Assembly: GCF_009709615.1 (NCBI RefSeq)
Contig: NZ_WJYA01000005.1
Span: 1-64,000 of the forward strand
Reading direction: 5' to 3'
Origin: Winogradskyella ouciana
GTDB taxonomy: Bacteria; Bacteroidota; Bacteroidia; Flavobacteriales; Flavobacteriaceae
Length of the DNA stretch: 64,000 bases
The first letter of the stretch is position 1. Each line of letters begins with the position of its first letter. Under the pieces are notes generated by a model that made no database searches, had not been told where the DNA came from, and was given only the letters and a program-made list of their open reading frames with translations. A program made the position numbers and the translations under genes. This document shows positions 34,532-44,266 of the stretch, piece after piece.

Positions 34532-35470
34532 TTAGAGTAATTTGGAAAGAATATCAATATTATCTGGCAACCTACCCACATTTTGAAGTTTTAAAGATGC
34601 CAGTTGTAAGGCTACTTCTAAACATTTTTTAGTTGGTTTTTCTTTTATATAAGCAAACAAAAACCCAGACCAAAATGCATCGCCTGCACCTGTGGCATCC
34701 ATTACATTTTCAACTTTTATAGCTGGTAATTGTATAACACCTTTACCTTTTTGAGATAGTTTAACTCCTTCACTTCCCAATGTTAAACATATGGTGTCCA
34801 CGCCTTCATTATGGAAAAATTCAAAAATCTCATTGTGAGGTAAACTACGCTTAAAGAGTCTAAGCATATCGTCTTCGCTAATTTTTATAAGCGGATTGAA
34901 TTTACAGTAAGCTTTAATTACGTTAAGCGCTTCATCTTTATTATCCCAAACCTCATCAGCATAATTAATATCTATGCTTAACTGACACCCTAAGTTATAG
35001 GCTTCTTCTGCCTTTTTTAAGATGGTGGATTGCGCAGGATTTTTACTAAGAGCAAAACAGGTCGTGTGAAAAATACTGGTTTCCTTTAATAATTCTGTTG
35101 AGATTTGATCTTCAGAAATACAATAATCTGCCTCACGAAAGGGAATAAAATCCGGTGTTTTCTTTGATCTTGAAACAAAAATTACACTAGTTGGCTTATT
35201 AGAAATTTTCTTTACTGAACTCGCTTGAACTCCAACTTCATTAAGTCGTTTAAAAATATATTCCCCAAAACCATCATTGCCAACCGTGGCAACCATTTTA
35301 GCGTTTAATCCTAGTCTAGCGGAATTCATAGCTACATTTGTTGGCGAGCCGCCCAAGTACCTATGATAATCCCTTGTATTGTTGATTAAAACATCTTTTT
35401 GATGGCCAATAAAGTCAATCAAAACTTCACCAACGCATAAAATATCTATATCTCTATTATTTGCTTTCAC
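34532..35470 (-). CDS. Fructokinase, PfkB family carbohydrate kinase
   Basis: A 312-residue protein with both PfkB signatures: GGSPTNVAMNSARLG (about 40-54) and DATGAGDAFWSGFLFAY (about 251-267), where GAGD provides the catalytic Asp and anion hole. In this operon it should phosphorylate the fructose released by sucrose phosphorolysis. It starts with GTG at 35470, 6 nt after the transporter stop, and is followed after 5 nt by the phosphorylase gene. Substrate specificity is inferred from context. Confidence 0.85.
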   Translation of the reverse strand: MKANNRDIDILCVGEVLIDFIGHQKDVLINNTRDYHRYLGGSPTNVAMNSARLGLNAKMVATVGNDGFGEYIFKRLNEVGVQASSVKKISNKPTSVIFVSRSKKTPDFIPFREADYCISEDQISTELLKETSIFHTTCFALSKNPAQSTILKKAEEAYNLGCQLSIDINYADEVWDNKDEALNVIKAYCKFNPLIKISEDDMLRLFKRSLPHNEIFEFFHNEGVDTICLTLGSEGVKLSQKGKGVIQLPAIKVENVMDATGAGDAFWSGFLFAYIKEKPTKKCLEVALQLASLKLQNVGRLPDNIDILSKLL

Positions 35471-35476
35471 AAAAAT

Positions 35477-36835
35477 TTATTCTTCGTTATTATCAAAAAT
35501 ATCTATTTCGCTCAAATCATCGTACAACTCAGATTCTGGCTGCTTTAAGCGTAATGCCAATAACCCAGCAATAATAAAAAACACACCACCAAACAGTATT
35601 GCCTTAACAGCACTATTGCCTAAAAGATTTTTTACAATTGGTCCAAAAGTTAAGGTTTGAATTCCCATTGGGATCACAATCATCATATTTAAAATTCCCA
35701 TATATACACCACGGCGTTCTTGAGGGACAATTTTTGAAACCATTGTATATGGAATTCCCATCATTGCAGCCCAGCCAATTCCAAAAAGTACCATTGGAAA
35801 CAACACATAGGTTGGATCTTGAATATTTGGAATAGACAACATGGCGATACCAGTTAAAAACAAGCTAAATACATATACTTTCTTTCCTCCCCATTTTAAT
35901 GCCAATGGCACTAAAGCCAATGCGAATACTATAGTTGAAATATTATAGGTGGTATTCATCTTAGCCGCTTGACTCAAGGCTTGGGATTTATCAAAGCTTA
36001 AACTCTCTTCAAACATTGGTGAGATAAACTGCCAATAGATAAAAAGTGCATACCATTGAAAAAGATATACCGCAGAAAGTTTCCACATAAATTTTGGCAT
36101 ATCCTTTACAGCGTCAACAATTTCCAGAAATGGTGTTTTAATGCGCTTTGCTAACGGTAGGCTTTTATGTTTTTCTATTTCTTTTAATTCTTCATCCTCT
36201 GGCGGAATTTCCGGTGTTTTTAAAACTGACCATAAAATTGTAGTTACTGATAAAATTGCTCCGATAAAAAATGAATAGTACAACCATTTTGGAATGGACT
36301 TTACACTTTCATCTACCACCTCTTGTCCACCAAACCAATCTTGAAAAAGAAATATGGAAGCATTTGCCAAAACGATACCAGCACCAACAAATAAACTTTG
36401 CATCTGATATCCAAAGCTCAATTGTTTATTCGGTAATTTATCACCAACAAAAGCTCTGTAAGGTTCCATGGCCATATTGTTGCCCACATCTAAAATCCAC
36501 AATAGACCTACAGCAAACCACAAAGCTGGACTAAATGGAAAAGCAAATAAACACAGGCTACCAATAATTGCTCCTATTAAAAAGAAAGGCTTACGTCTTC
36601 CCCATTTTGGTGACCAAGTCTTATCCGATATTGCTCCAATAATTGGCTGAACTATCAATCCTGTTACTGGGCCTGCAAGATTAAGAAGCGGTAGGTCTTC
36701 TGGGCTGGCACCTAAAAAAGAGAATATTGGATTAACGGCAGTTTGTTGCAATCCAAAACTGAACTGAATTCCTAAGAATCCTACGTTCATATTAAATATC
36801 TGCCAGAAACTTAGTGTTGGTTTTAACCTTCCCAT
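35477..36835 (-). CDS. MFS sugar transporter, SLC45/sucrose-symporter-like
   Basis: A 452-residue protein with about 12 membrane helices. NPIFSFLGASPEDLPLLNLAGPVTGLIVQPIIGAISD and SPKWGRRKPFFLIGAIIG (the R-x-G-R-R-(K/R) loop) and MEPYRAFVGDKLP are features of the SLC45/plant sucrose-transporter group. It probably carries sucrose across the inner membrane with H+. It is the first gene after the receptor terminator and begins the transporter-fructokinase-phosphorylase run, with intergenic gaps of 5-6 nt. Confidence 0.85.
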   Translation of the reverse strand: MGRLKPTLSFWQIFNMNVGFLGIQFSFGLQQTAVNPIFSFLGASPEDLPLLNLAGPVTGLIVQPIIGAISDKTWSPKWGRRKPFFLIGAIIGSLCLFAFPFSPALWFAVGLLWILDVGNNMAMEPYRAFVGDKLPNKQLSFGYQMQSLFVGAGIVLANASIFLFQDWFGGQEVVDESVKSIPKWLYYSFFIGAILSVTTILWSVLKTPEIPPEDEELKEIEKHKSLPLAKRIKTPFLEIVDAVKDMPKFMWKLSAVYLFQWYALFIYWQFISPMFEESLSFDKSQALSQAAKMNTTYNISTIVFALALVPLALKWGGKKVYVFSLFLTGIAMLSIPNIQDPTYVLFPMVLFGIGWAAMMGIPYTMVSKIVPQERRGVYMGILNMMIVIPMGIQTLTFGPIVKNLLGNSAVKAILFGGVFFIIAGLLALRLKQPESELYDDLSEIDIFDNNEE

Positions 36836-36890
36836 AATTTTAGATTTACTTAAAAATACTATTTAAAACCTCTGTTTATAATCAATAGTT

Positions 36891-36933
36891 AAAAAAAGAG
36901 CCAATGATAAAATAATATTAACACTGACTCTTT
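36891..36933 (-). terminator. Terminator between the receptor and the transporter genes
   Basis: On the minus strand a 12-bp stem with two G-T pairs (36933-36922 with 36906-36895) is followed by a run of T. It lies 54 nt after the receptor stop and about 55 nt before the transporter start, so it should reduce read-through into the metabolic genes. Confidence 0.75.
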
Positions 36934-36987
36934 CACCAATCAATCAAACTTAGAAGTTAATTACTTAGACTACTCAAGTAATTTTTA

Positions 36988-39618
36988 TTAAAAACTATAG
37001 CTCAATCCTAGTGAGATAGACCTTCCTGGTACTGGTCTAACTCTTAGGAAATTTGTCTGTCCTTCTACAATACTTCCTTCTTCGGATTCTGTTATACCTA
37101 ACGTATCGAATATATTGTTTGCAGAAAGATTTGCTTTTAGGTTTTCCGTTATACCTACATTGATAAAACTGTTTATGATAACAAAACCTGGTAATACCAA
37201 CTCATTATTGTCTTGTGCAAATGCTTTGCTCTGACCAATAAAGCTGAGGCCAACTGAGTTTTGTTTTTCATTTCCAAAGTTATAAGTTGGAATAAAGTTG
37301 TAGATAAAGTCTGGTTGTCTACGAGGAGTGTTGCCATCATTATCTCCTGAAGTAATTTCTGCATCAGTAAAGGTTAATCCACCTCTAAAACCAAAATCAT
37401 TGACTCTATAAGTTCCCTCTATTTCTAGACCAAACGATTTATAATCATTTTCTATAACGCTGTTGGTAGTTGCTTCAAAACCGCCTTCTTCAGTCGTATT
37501 TGCGAAGAACAATGTTGCATATAATGATCCGTTCTCAAAGCCTCTTTTGTAACCAAATTCAGCTTGATTTATAAAATCCAACGCGTTAATGGCATCACTA
37601 TCCGTGAAATCTAAACCAGTAAATAAAATACGGTCTGCTTTGGCTGAACCACCTCTACTGTATCTTGCAAAAACAGCTTGGTTATCTTGAAGTTTATAAT
37701 TAAGACCTATTGAGTAAGACACGTAATCGTAATCATAATTTACCGTAGTTGGGTTTGCCAAATCAATAGACTGTACTGTTTCTTCTGGCTGGGAAATTTC
37801 ACCATCGTTATTGATATCAAAAACAGAAGTTACTGGACCTGAAAATGTTCCGTCAACTCTACCCTTATCAAAACGGATACTCGCATCAATATTTAATTTT
37901 TCTGAAGCCTCAATACCAACCGCCAAATATGGTGCAGAAGTATTATAACGCGTGTCATAATTTCTTTGACAGCAGTTCCCGAAAAATGCTGCTCCGTAGC
38001 CCACAAGTCCATTTACCGATAGTGGTTCACCGTTAGTATCCAATGCATCAATAAGCCTTGCTTCATCTCCAACACCTTCAAGCAAATAAGAATTCCATAA
38101 CCAAGACATAGATACATTTTGCATCGCTTTAAAAAATCCTGCGGTAATATTGAAATTATCAAACTTCTTTGTTAAACGAATATCATTCATAAAGTTATTG
38201 AAGTTGTTCAATTTTGTGTCAAACAGAACCACTGATGTAATAATTGAACTACCATTAACAGCACCATCACCATTTGCAAAAGCAAGAGCATCGTAACCTC
38301 TATCGGTAGCAAAATCACTCGCCAAAAAGTCTGAGGCAGTCTGTACACTCGCTGGGAAAGGTGAATTAAAACCACCACTGTTAGACGAGAATCTACCGTT
38401 ATTTGTAACCTTGTAATCATTACCTAAATCAAAAGATAACTCCATACCAATAGATGTTGAAATTGGATTCATCCCATCAGAAATATCAGAGCTTCTTAAT
38501 TGTCCATCTTCTCCCAAACCAACACTTTGCTGTAAATATGGTGTGTGTAATGTTTGGTTGTTGGCATCAAAATTTGGAATGTTTTCAAAATTAGGATCAT
38601 CATTAGTGCCTGTTACCTGAATTGGGTTTGGCAAATAAGCAATAGCTCTATCATTAAGATATTTTCCGTAAAGTCTTACATAACCGTTTTCAAATTCCTT
38701 TGTTAAATTCAGTTTGAATTGCCCACCATTATTAGCGGTATATCCAGCATCTCTTATGCCTTCACCAACCCTGTAAAATCCACCCATGTGGAAATAAAGT
38801 CCTTCACCTATTGGCGAACCATAATCAAAATCAGTTCTAAAAGAATTGTAATCCAAACCAAAAGATGTTGCTAAAGATCCACCTTCAACTTTTCCTGTTT
38901 TGCTAATTAAGTTAATTATAGCACCAGGAGAATTAGACGATAATGTTGAAGCAGAACCACCTCTTATGGCCTCAATTCTACCAATGTTATTATCAAATCT
39001 TGTAAAAATATCTGCTGTAGCAAACGCTATATCACCAAACAATAATACTGGCAATCCATCTTCTTGAAGCTGTACATACTTAGAACCTCCAGAAGATACA
39101 GGTACACCACGTACCGCTATATTTGAGTTACCTTCACCACCAGAAGACTCAGAACGAATACCTGGTATTGTTCTAAATATTTCTGCTGTTGTTCTTGGTG
39201 CAGATTGCTGTATGGTCTTTGGTCTCATTGTAGTTACAGATACACTAGACTCAATTCTAGATCTCGGGTTGGTCACACCAGTAACGATAACCTGATCTAA
39301 GGATTCTGCATCTTCAGCCATTGTCACATCTACTACAACATCGGCACCATCAATGGTAACCGATTTTTTGAATGTTGTAAAACCCAAATACGAAGCGGTT
39401 AAGGTATAAGTACCATTTTCTACATTTGTTATGGTATAGTTTCCATCTATATCAGAAACAGCACCATTTGTAGTTCCGTCTAAAATTATGTTTACACCTG
39501 GTAGTGGCATGCCTTCAGAATCTTGCACAGTACCCGAAATATTGGATTGCGCAGAAACTAAAAATGATACCATGGTAAAAACAAGCAGTAAACTCAATTT
39601 GTTTTTAATCGATTTCAT
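36988..39618 (-). CDS. TonB-dependent outer-membrane receptor (SusC-like, without SusD)
   Basis: An 876-residue protein: signal peptide (ending FLVSAQ), carboxypeptidase-regulatory-like domain (about 25-112), plug domain (SSVSVTTMRPKTIQQSAPRT; RTIPGIRSESSGGEGNSNIAVRG) and a C-terminal 22-strand barrel ending in aromatic LGLSYSF. Predicted to import sucrose across the outer membrane, powered by TonB. No SusD-like lipoprotein is present here, so it probably works alone, as for smaller sugars. It diverges from the LacI gene and shares its operator region. Confidence 0.88.
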   Translation of the reverse strand: MKSIKNKLSLLLVFTMVSFLVSAQSNISGTVQDSEGMPLPGVNIILDGTTNGAVSDIDGNYTITNVENGTYTLTASYLGFTTFKKSVTIDGADVVVDVTMAEDAESLDQVIVTGVTNPRSRIESSVSVTTMRPKTIQQSAPRTTAEIFRTIPGIRSESSGGEGNSNIAVRGVPVSSGGSKYVQLQEDGLPVLLFGDIAFATADIFTRFDNNIGRIEAIRGGSASTLSSNSPGAIINLISKTGKVEGGSLATSFGLDYNSFRTDFDYGSPIGEGLYFHMGGFYRVGEGIRDAGYTANNGGQFKLNLTKEFENGYVRLYGKYLNDRAIAYLPNPIQVTGTNDDPNFENIPNFDANNQTLHTPYLQQSVGLGEDGQLRSSDISDGMNPISTSIGMELSFDLGNDYKVTNNGRFSSNSGGFNSPFPASVQTASDFLASDFATDRGYDALAFANGDGAVNGSSIITSVVLFDTKLNNFNNFMNDIRLTKKFDNFNITAGFFKAMQNVSMSWLWNSYLLEGVGDEARLIDALDTNGEPLSVNGLVGYGAAFFGNCCQRNYDTRYNTSAPYLAVGIEASEKLNIDASIRFDKGRVDGTFSGPVTSVFDINNDGEISQPEETVQSIDLANPTTVNYDYDYVSYSIGLNYKLQDNQAVFARYSRGGSAKADRILFTGLDFTDSDAINALDFINQAEFGYKRGFENGSLYATLFFANTTEEGGFEATTNSVIENDYKSFGLEIEGTYRVNDFGFRGGLTFTDAEITSGDNDGNTPRRQPDFIYNFIPTYNFGNEKQNSVGLSFIGQSKAFAQDNNELVLPGFVIINSFINVGITENLKANLSANNIFDTLGITESEEGSIVEGQTNFLRVRPVPGRSISLGLSYSF

Positions 39619-39662
39619 CTCTTTTAGTTGTTTAATTATTAGTTAAGTGATTTAATTTTTAT

Positions 39663-39670
39663 CAAATCTA
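39663..39670 (-). promoter_or_regulatory. -7 element of the sugar receptor gene
   Basis: The minus strand reads TAGATTTG, 44 nt before the ATG at 39618. The first LacI-type operator begins 32 nt upstream of it. No TTG at standard spacing. Confidence 0.4.
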
Positions 39671-39701
39671 CATTTATACATAAAAAATATTGAGAATTTG
39701 C

Positions 39702-39738
39702 AATCGAAAACGATTTCGATTTTCCGAAAACGTTTTCG
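39702..39738. promoter_or_regulatory. Tandem LacI-type operators in the divergent sucrose promoter
   Basis: Site 1 is CGAAAACGATTTCG (39705-39718, one mismatch from a palindrome) with flanking AAT and ATT. Site 2 is CGAAAACGTTTTCG (39725-39738, perfect). Centres are 20 bp apart, about two helical turns. The central CG and 14-bp symmetry are typical of LacI/GalR sites. They lie between the receptor and lacI genes; site 2 ends 7 nt before the lacI -7 box, implying autoregulation. Confidence 0.8.
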
Positions 39739-39744
39739 ATTGTG

Positions 39745-39752
39745 TAACTTTG
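39745..39752 (+). promoter_or_regulatory. -7 element of the lacI-family gene
   Basis: TAACTTTG fits the consensus and lies 34 nt before the ATG at 39787. Operator 2 fills the region between this and any upstream box. Confidence 0.5.
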
Positions 39753-39786
39753 TGATAAATAGACTTTAAGTTAATATCATTGTTTT

Positions 39787-40827
39787 ATGAAACCAGTAAC
39801 CCTAAAACAAATAGCAGAAACCCTAGGTATAAGTATTACAACTGCATCCAAGGCATTGAAAGATTATCCAGACGTTAGTAAAAAGACAAAACGTTTGGTA
39901 AAAGAGCTGGCTGAAACCCTTAACTACAAACCCAACGCTTTTGCCGTGACTTTGAGAACTAAAGAATCTAAAACGATTGGTTTAATTGTTCCTGAAGTTG
40001 TGCATCATTTTTTTTCGAGCGTAATTAAAGGCATTATCGCTCAAGCTGAAAAAAAAGGATATCTAGTAATTATACTCCAATCAAATGAATCTTATGAACT
40101 TGAAAAGAAACAAATAGATTTATTATTGAGTAAAAGGGTTGATGGAGTCCTTATATCACTTGCCAACGGAACAGGAGACTTTAAGCATCTTAATGATTTA
40201 ATGGTTCAAGATGTTCCATTAGTTATGTTTGATAAGATTGCAAAAATTGTTAATTGCTCTAAGGTTATTATTAACGATAGAAAAGCAGCTTATACAGCAA
40301 CCCAACATTTAATTGATAATGGTTGCAAACGTATTGCACATTTTAGAGGCCCTTTGCTACCACAAAATTCTATAGACCGGTTTCTTGGATATAAGCAAGC
40401 TTTAGTAGATAATAATGTTCCATATGATCCTTCACTGGTATATATTTTAGATGATATGAGCTTTGACGAGGGAAAATATTTTGCAGAAAAATTATTAAAA
40501 GACCATAAGGATGTTGATGGTATTTTTATAAATACGGACTTAGTTGCAATAGGTGCCATTACCAAGTTTAATGAGATGGGTATTAAAATACCTGATGATA
40601 TCTCTATAGTAGGCTTTAGTAATTGGTTTATGTCTTCCGTTATCAACCCAAGATTAACCACAATTGACCAGCCAGGTTATAAAATGGGTAAAACGGCATT
40701 TAAACTCTTATATAAAGAGATTAAAAAGAAAAAAGAAAACTTACCGCCAAACTTTAAAACCGTTGAGCTACAAACAGAATTAATAATTAGAGAGTCAACA
40801 AAACAAGCTAGTCTTTCAAAAACTTAA
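39787..40827 (+). CDS. LacI family transcriptional regulator of the sucrose cluster
   Basis: A 346-residue protein. The N-terminal helix-turn-helix and hinge ([44 protein letters not shown]) are followed by the periplasmic-binding-like sugar domain ([53 protein letters not shown]). It likely senses sucrose or a breakdown product and acts at the two palindromes upstream. Whether it represses or activates the receptor operon is unresolved. Its last 20 nt overlap the convergent queG gene. Confidence 0.93.
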   Translation: MKPVTLKQIAETLGISITTASKALKDYPDVSKKTKRLVKELAETLNYKPNAFAVTLRTKESKTIGLIVPEVVHHFFSSVIKGIIAQAEKKGYLVIILQSNESYELEKKQIDLLLSKRVDGVLISLANGTGDFKHLNDLMVQDVPLVMFDKIAKIVNCSKVIINDRKAAYTATQHLIDNGCKRIAHFRGPLLPQNSIDRFLGYKQALVDNNVPYDPSLVYILDDMSFDEGKYFAEKLLKDHKDVDGIFINTDLVAIGAITKFNEMGIKIPDDISIVGFSNWFMSSVINPRLTTIDQPGYKMGKTAFKLLYKEIKKKKENLPPNFKTVELQTELIIRESTKQASLSKT

Positions 40828-41728
40828 TATTACGTTTTAGTCCCGAAAACTTAGTGCGTTTAACAGCAGATTTTTTAAATACCTTTCTAAACGCGTCTTC
40901 CGTAATCTCTTCCCAATCTTTTTTGGTCATGGATAGTAATTCTGGGTGAGGGTTAAATAACGGTTCGTTATGTGACTTACTAAATCGATTCCAAGGGCAA
41001 ACATCTTGGCAGATATCGCAACCAAACATCCAATCGTTAAATTGCCCCTTAAATTCTGTTGGTATATTATCTTTTAACTCAATGGTGAAGTAAGAAATAC
41101 ATTTACTTCCATCTACAACATAAGGTTCTGTTATGGCTTCCGTTGGGCAAGCATCTATACAAGCCGTGCAAGTGCCGCAATGGTCTGTTACTGGTGTGTC
41201 GTAATCCAGTTCTAAATCAATAATCAATTCGGCAATAAAGTAAAACGAACCCACTTGTTGCGTCAATAAATTAGAATGTTTTCCAACCCAACCCAAACCC
41301 GATTTTGCTGCCCAAGCTTTATCCAATACTGGTGCTGAATCCACAAAAGCTCTTCCATGAACTTCTCCAATTTCCTCTTGAATAAACTGTAAAAGGGATT
41401 TTAATTTGTCTTTAATGACGAAGTGATAATCTGTACCGTAAGCGTATTTGGATAGCTTGTACGAATCTTCATTCTGAAATTCTGAAGGGTAATAATTCAA
41501 CAATAAAGACACCACACTTTTTGAACCTTCCACAAGCAATGTTGGATCTAAACGCTTATCAAAATGGTTTTCCATATAGTGCATTTCGCCATGCATGTTC
41601 TTGTTGAGCCATGCTTCTAGCCTTGGTGCTTCTTCTTCCAGAAATTCAGCTTTGCTAATGCCACAAGACAAAAAGCCAAGGCGTTTCGCTTCGGCTTTTA
41701 TGAGTTGTGTATGTTTTGTTGTATTCAA
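40808..41728 (-). CDS. queG: Epoxyqueuosine reductase
   Basis: A 306-residue protein: a cobalamin-binding N-domain ([19 protein letters not shown]), [16 protein letters not shown], and two [4Fe-4S] ferredoxin motifs ([12 protein letters not shown] and [11 protein letters not shown]). It reduces epoxyqueuosine to queuosine in the wobble position of GUN tRNAs. The only start consistent with family N-termini is a TTG at 41728, giving [19 protein letters not shown]. It follows the peroxidase gene by 35 nt, with an 11-bp hairpin between them that touches the start codon. Confidence 0.94.
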   Translation of the reverse strand: MNTTKHTQLIKAEAKRLGFLSCGISKAEFLEEEAPRLEAWLNKNMHGEMHYMENHFDKRLDPTLLVEGSKSVVSLLLNYYPSEFQNEDSYKLSKYAYGTDYHFVIKDKLKSLLQFIQEEIGEVHGRAFVDSAPVLDKAWAAKSGLGWVGKHSNLLTQQVGSFYFIAELIIDLELDYDTPVTDHCGTCTACIDACPTEAITEPYVVDGSKCISYFTIELKDNIPTEFKGQFNDWMFGCDICQDVCPWNRFSKSHNEPLFNPHPELLSMTKKDWEEITEDAFRKVFKKSAVKRTKFSGLKRNIKFLKD

Positions 41729-41756
41729 TTGTAGTTTAAAAGAACTAAACTACAAT
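41728..41756 (-). promoter_or_regulatory. 11-bp hairpin abutting the queG TTG start
   Basis: ATTGTAGTTTA (41728-41738) and TAAACTACAAT (41746-41756) form a perfect stem with a 7-nt loop. No T-tract follows, so it is not a standard terminator. The first base of the TTG start forms the end of the stem. Confidence 0.45.
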
Positions 41757-41763
41757 AATGTTT

Positions 41764-43104
41764 TTAATTACACCCTAAATCTGAAGATGACATATAATCT
41801 GCGTTAGGAAAACAATTTCCTGATGGTAAGGATTCCGGAACGTAGCGCATTAGGTTATCATCATACAGCGAGTTTTCTATGAACAATGTTAACTGATCAA
41901 TTTCGGTTTCAGTTAGGTTTAATGGTTCAAAAAACGGAGATAATTTATTTGCAGGCACCTCAGTATTCTCAGCAATGGCTTCATTCTTGTATTCGATTAT
42001 TTCTTTAACTGAACTAAAACTTCCGCCATGCCCAAAAAATTGCAATCCTTTTAAGTTATATAATTGAGGTGTTTTAAACTTATAATCATCATCTGGGTTT
42101 CCTGTAAAACCACCACGTCCTTTTTTTGTTGCATCATCAACTACGGTCATTACCTCTGGACCTTCCAAATCCTTCATTCCTAATGCATGAAAATCCATAC
42201 CGTTAAAACCAGGTCCTGAATGACAGGTATAACATTGTCCCTTATTAAAAAAGACTTTAGCACCTTCAATTTCTTCATTATTCATCGCATTAGTATCTCC
42301 TTTTAACCATTTTTGAAATGGTGATTGGTTGGGCAATAAAACACGCTCATAAGCTGCAATTGCTAAACCAGCTGTGATTTTTGTATAACGTTCTTCAACA
42401 GCTATTTCTGGAAAAGCATTATCAAAAAGTTCCTTATAGGATGAGTTTATAATTTCTTCCGAATCAATAACTAATCTATGGACATCTAAACCTGCAATGG
42501 CTTGAGTTTCTATCCCTTCAAAACCTAAATTATTAACTTCTTTTGGTGTACCAACAATCCACGATGATTGAGTACCTTCATTTGAACCCACACCACCAAA
42601 CTGTCCATTCCATAACATGACATCCTGAAAAGCTACATTTAAAACACTTGGAGATCTTATAGGTTGTACATCGAGGTCTGCTTCAGCATAATTTTGATTT
42701 TTGATTCTACTTTCTCCATAAATTCCAAATCCCAATCCGCCTTCACCAATGCCCTGTCTTATACCACTTTGAAACCCTGCATCAACATGATGACAGCTCG
42801 CACAGGAATAAGTGTACATACCTTCTTCCATATTCGCATTTGTGGCAATCATTGTTTCGTGATACAATAATTTACCTAACTCCACCTTGGCTTCTGTAAT
42901 AGGGTTATTGATGTCGTTAGGTATAGCGTTATAATCTGTTTCCAAAGGTTGAATTAATACTGAAGTGGAACCATATAGCTCTATGATGCGGTTTTCTAAT
43001 TCAAGTCCGTTTGATACATTTTCATAATCATCTTTATCTGAAAAGCAAGATGTAAGCGATAAACTAACTAATACAGCAATTGATTTTAGGCGTAGGTTTT
43101 TCAT
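41764..43104 (-). CDS. Di-heme cytochrome c peroxidase-family lipoprotein
   Basis: A 446-residue protein with a lipoprotein signal (LVSLSLTSC, lipidated Cys about residue 20). The two heme c sites are CASCHH (about 100) and CYTCHS (about 293), in the CcpA/MauG arrangement, with an FNKGQCYTCHSGPGFN context and the late motif FKTPQLYNLKGLQFFGHGG. It probably reduces hydrogen peroxide in the periplasm with electrons from cytochrome c, although MauG-like oxidation of proteins is possible. It has a possible -7 box upstream. Confidence 0.88.
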   Translation of the reverse strand: MKNLRLKSIAVLVSLSLTSCFSDKDDYENVSNGLELENRIIELYGSTSVLIQPLETDYNAIPNDINNPITEAKVELGKLLYHETMIATNANMEEGMYTYSCASCHHVDAGFQSGIRQGIGEGGLGFGIYGESRIKNQNYAEADLDVQPIRSPSVLNVAFQDVMLWNGQFGGVGSNEGTQSSWIVGTPKEVNNLGFEGIETQAIAGLDVHRLVIDSEEIINSSYKELFDNAFPEIAVEERYTKITAGLAIAAYERVLLPNQSPFQKWLKGDTNAMNNEEIEGAKVFFNKGQCYTCHSGPGFNGMDFHALGMKDLEGPEVMTVVDDATKKGRGGFTGNPDDDYKFKTPQLYNLKGLQFFGHGGSFSSVKEIIEYKNEAIAENTEVPANKLSPFFEPLNLTETEIDQLTLFIENSLYDDNLMRYVPESLPSGNCFPNADYMSSSDLGCN

Positions 43105-43126
43105 GATTTGAATGGTTATTTACAAT

Positions 43127-43134
43127 CAAATATA
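43127..43134 (-). promoter_or_regulatory. -7 element of the peroxidase gene
   Basis: The minus strand reads TATATTTG, 22 nt before the ATG at 43104. No TTG at standard spacing. Confidence 0.35.
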
Positions 43135-43237
43135 AATCCATATAGTTTGATTTTTTAATTCATACAGATTAACTCACAGAAAATCAGTTAAAGTAATTTA
43201 AGGTGCTAAAATTTTCGGTAAGAGGACAGTTTTACAA

Positions 43238-44260
43238 TTAAAACAAGCCACCTTGAGAAGGTCCTTTGATTTTCCCTAAATGGTGATATGCCAATTCTGT
43301 AACTTCACGTCCTCTTGGAGTTCGCATAATAAACCCTTGCTGAATTAAAAAAGGTTCGTAAACCTCTTCAATGGTTTCAGAACTTTCACTTACTGCTGTT
43401 GCCAGAGTTGTTATACCTACTGGACCACCTTTAAACTTTTCTATTATGGTAGAAAGAATTTTATTATCCATTTCATCAAGGCCATGGGCATCAACGTTCA
43501 ATGCTTCCAAGGCAAATTTTGCGATTTTTATATCAATGTTGCCATCCCCTTTTATTTGGGCAAAATCCCTAACACGTCTTAAAAGTGCATTGGCAATTCG
43601 TGGTGTTCCTCTGCTACGACCTGCAATTTCAATAGCAGCTTCCATGGTTATCGGTACATTAAGGATGGATGAGCTTCGCTGCACGATAGTAGTCAATAAG
43701 TCCGTTTTATAATATTGTAAGCGGCTGCTGATACCAAAGCGTGCTCGCATCGGAGCAGTTAACAGTCCTGAACGTGTTGTTGCACCAACCAAAGTAAATG
43801 GGTTCAAATTGATTTGAACAGTTCTGGCATTTGGACCAGACTCAATCATAATATCAATTTTGTAATCTTCCATTGCTGAGTATAAATACTCTTCAACAAT
43901 TGGACTCAATCGATGGATTTCGTCAATAAAAAGGACATCTCTGTCCTCGAGATTAGTTAATAGTCCTGCTAAATCGCCTGGTTTGTCCAATACTGGTCCT
44001 GAGGTAACTTTAATACCAACATCCAATTCATTAGCAAGAATATGCGCCAATGTGGTTTTTCCGAGTCCTGGTGGACCATGAAAGAGTGTATGATCTAATG
44101 CTTCTTCCCTAAGGTTAGCCGCTTGAACAAAAACCAGCAAATTTTCTAGTACCTGATCTTGACCTGTGAAGTCTTCAAAAGTCAAGGGTCTTAACTTTCT
44201 TTCGACATCGAGCTCTTCTGGGCTGAAATTATCGTTGGATGGGTTTAGGTTTTCGTTCAT
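43238..44260 (-). CDS. ruvB: Holliday junction branch migration ATPase RuvB
   Basis: A 340-residue AAA+ protein: [10 protein letters not shown], Walker [12 protein letters not shown] (about 61-71), Walker [13 protein letters not shown], sensor [12 protein letters not shown] and the C-terminal winged helix with [13 protein letters not shown]. With RuvA it drives branch migration. The ATG at 44260 follows a promoter box by 6 nt; the in-frame TTG at 44269 lies inside that box and is rejected. RuvA lies 16 kb away. Confidence 0.97.
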   Translation of the reverse strand: MNENLNPSNDNFSPEELDVERKLRPLTFEDFTGQDQVLENLLVFVQAANLREEALDHTLFHGPPGLGKTTLAHILANELDVGIKVTSGPVLDKPGDLAGLLTNLEDRDVLFIDEIHRLSPIVEEYLYSAMEDYKIDIMIESGPNARTVQINLNPFTLVGATTRSGLLTAPMRARFGISSRLQYYKTDLLTTIVQRSSSILNVPITMEAAIEIAGRSRGTPRIANALLRRVRDFAQIKGDGNIDIKIAKFALEALNVDAHGLDEMDNKILSTIIEKFKGGPVGITTLATAVSESSETIEEVYEPFLIQQGFIMRTPRGREVTELAYHHLGKIKGPSQGGLF

Positions 44261-44266
44261 ACAAAA

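Noticed and set aside
36840..36990. Missing susD between receptor and transporter
   Set aside because: The 152-nt gap holds only a terminator; there is no frame of adequate length, so the receptor really lacks a local SusD.
40290..40661. 123-codon frame antisense to the lacI gene
   Set aside because: It is entirely contained in a well-supported regulator gene and has no recognisable domain.
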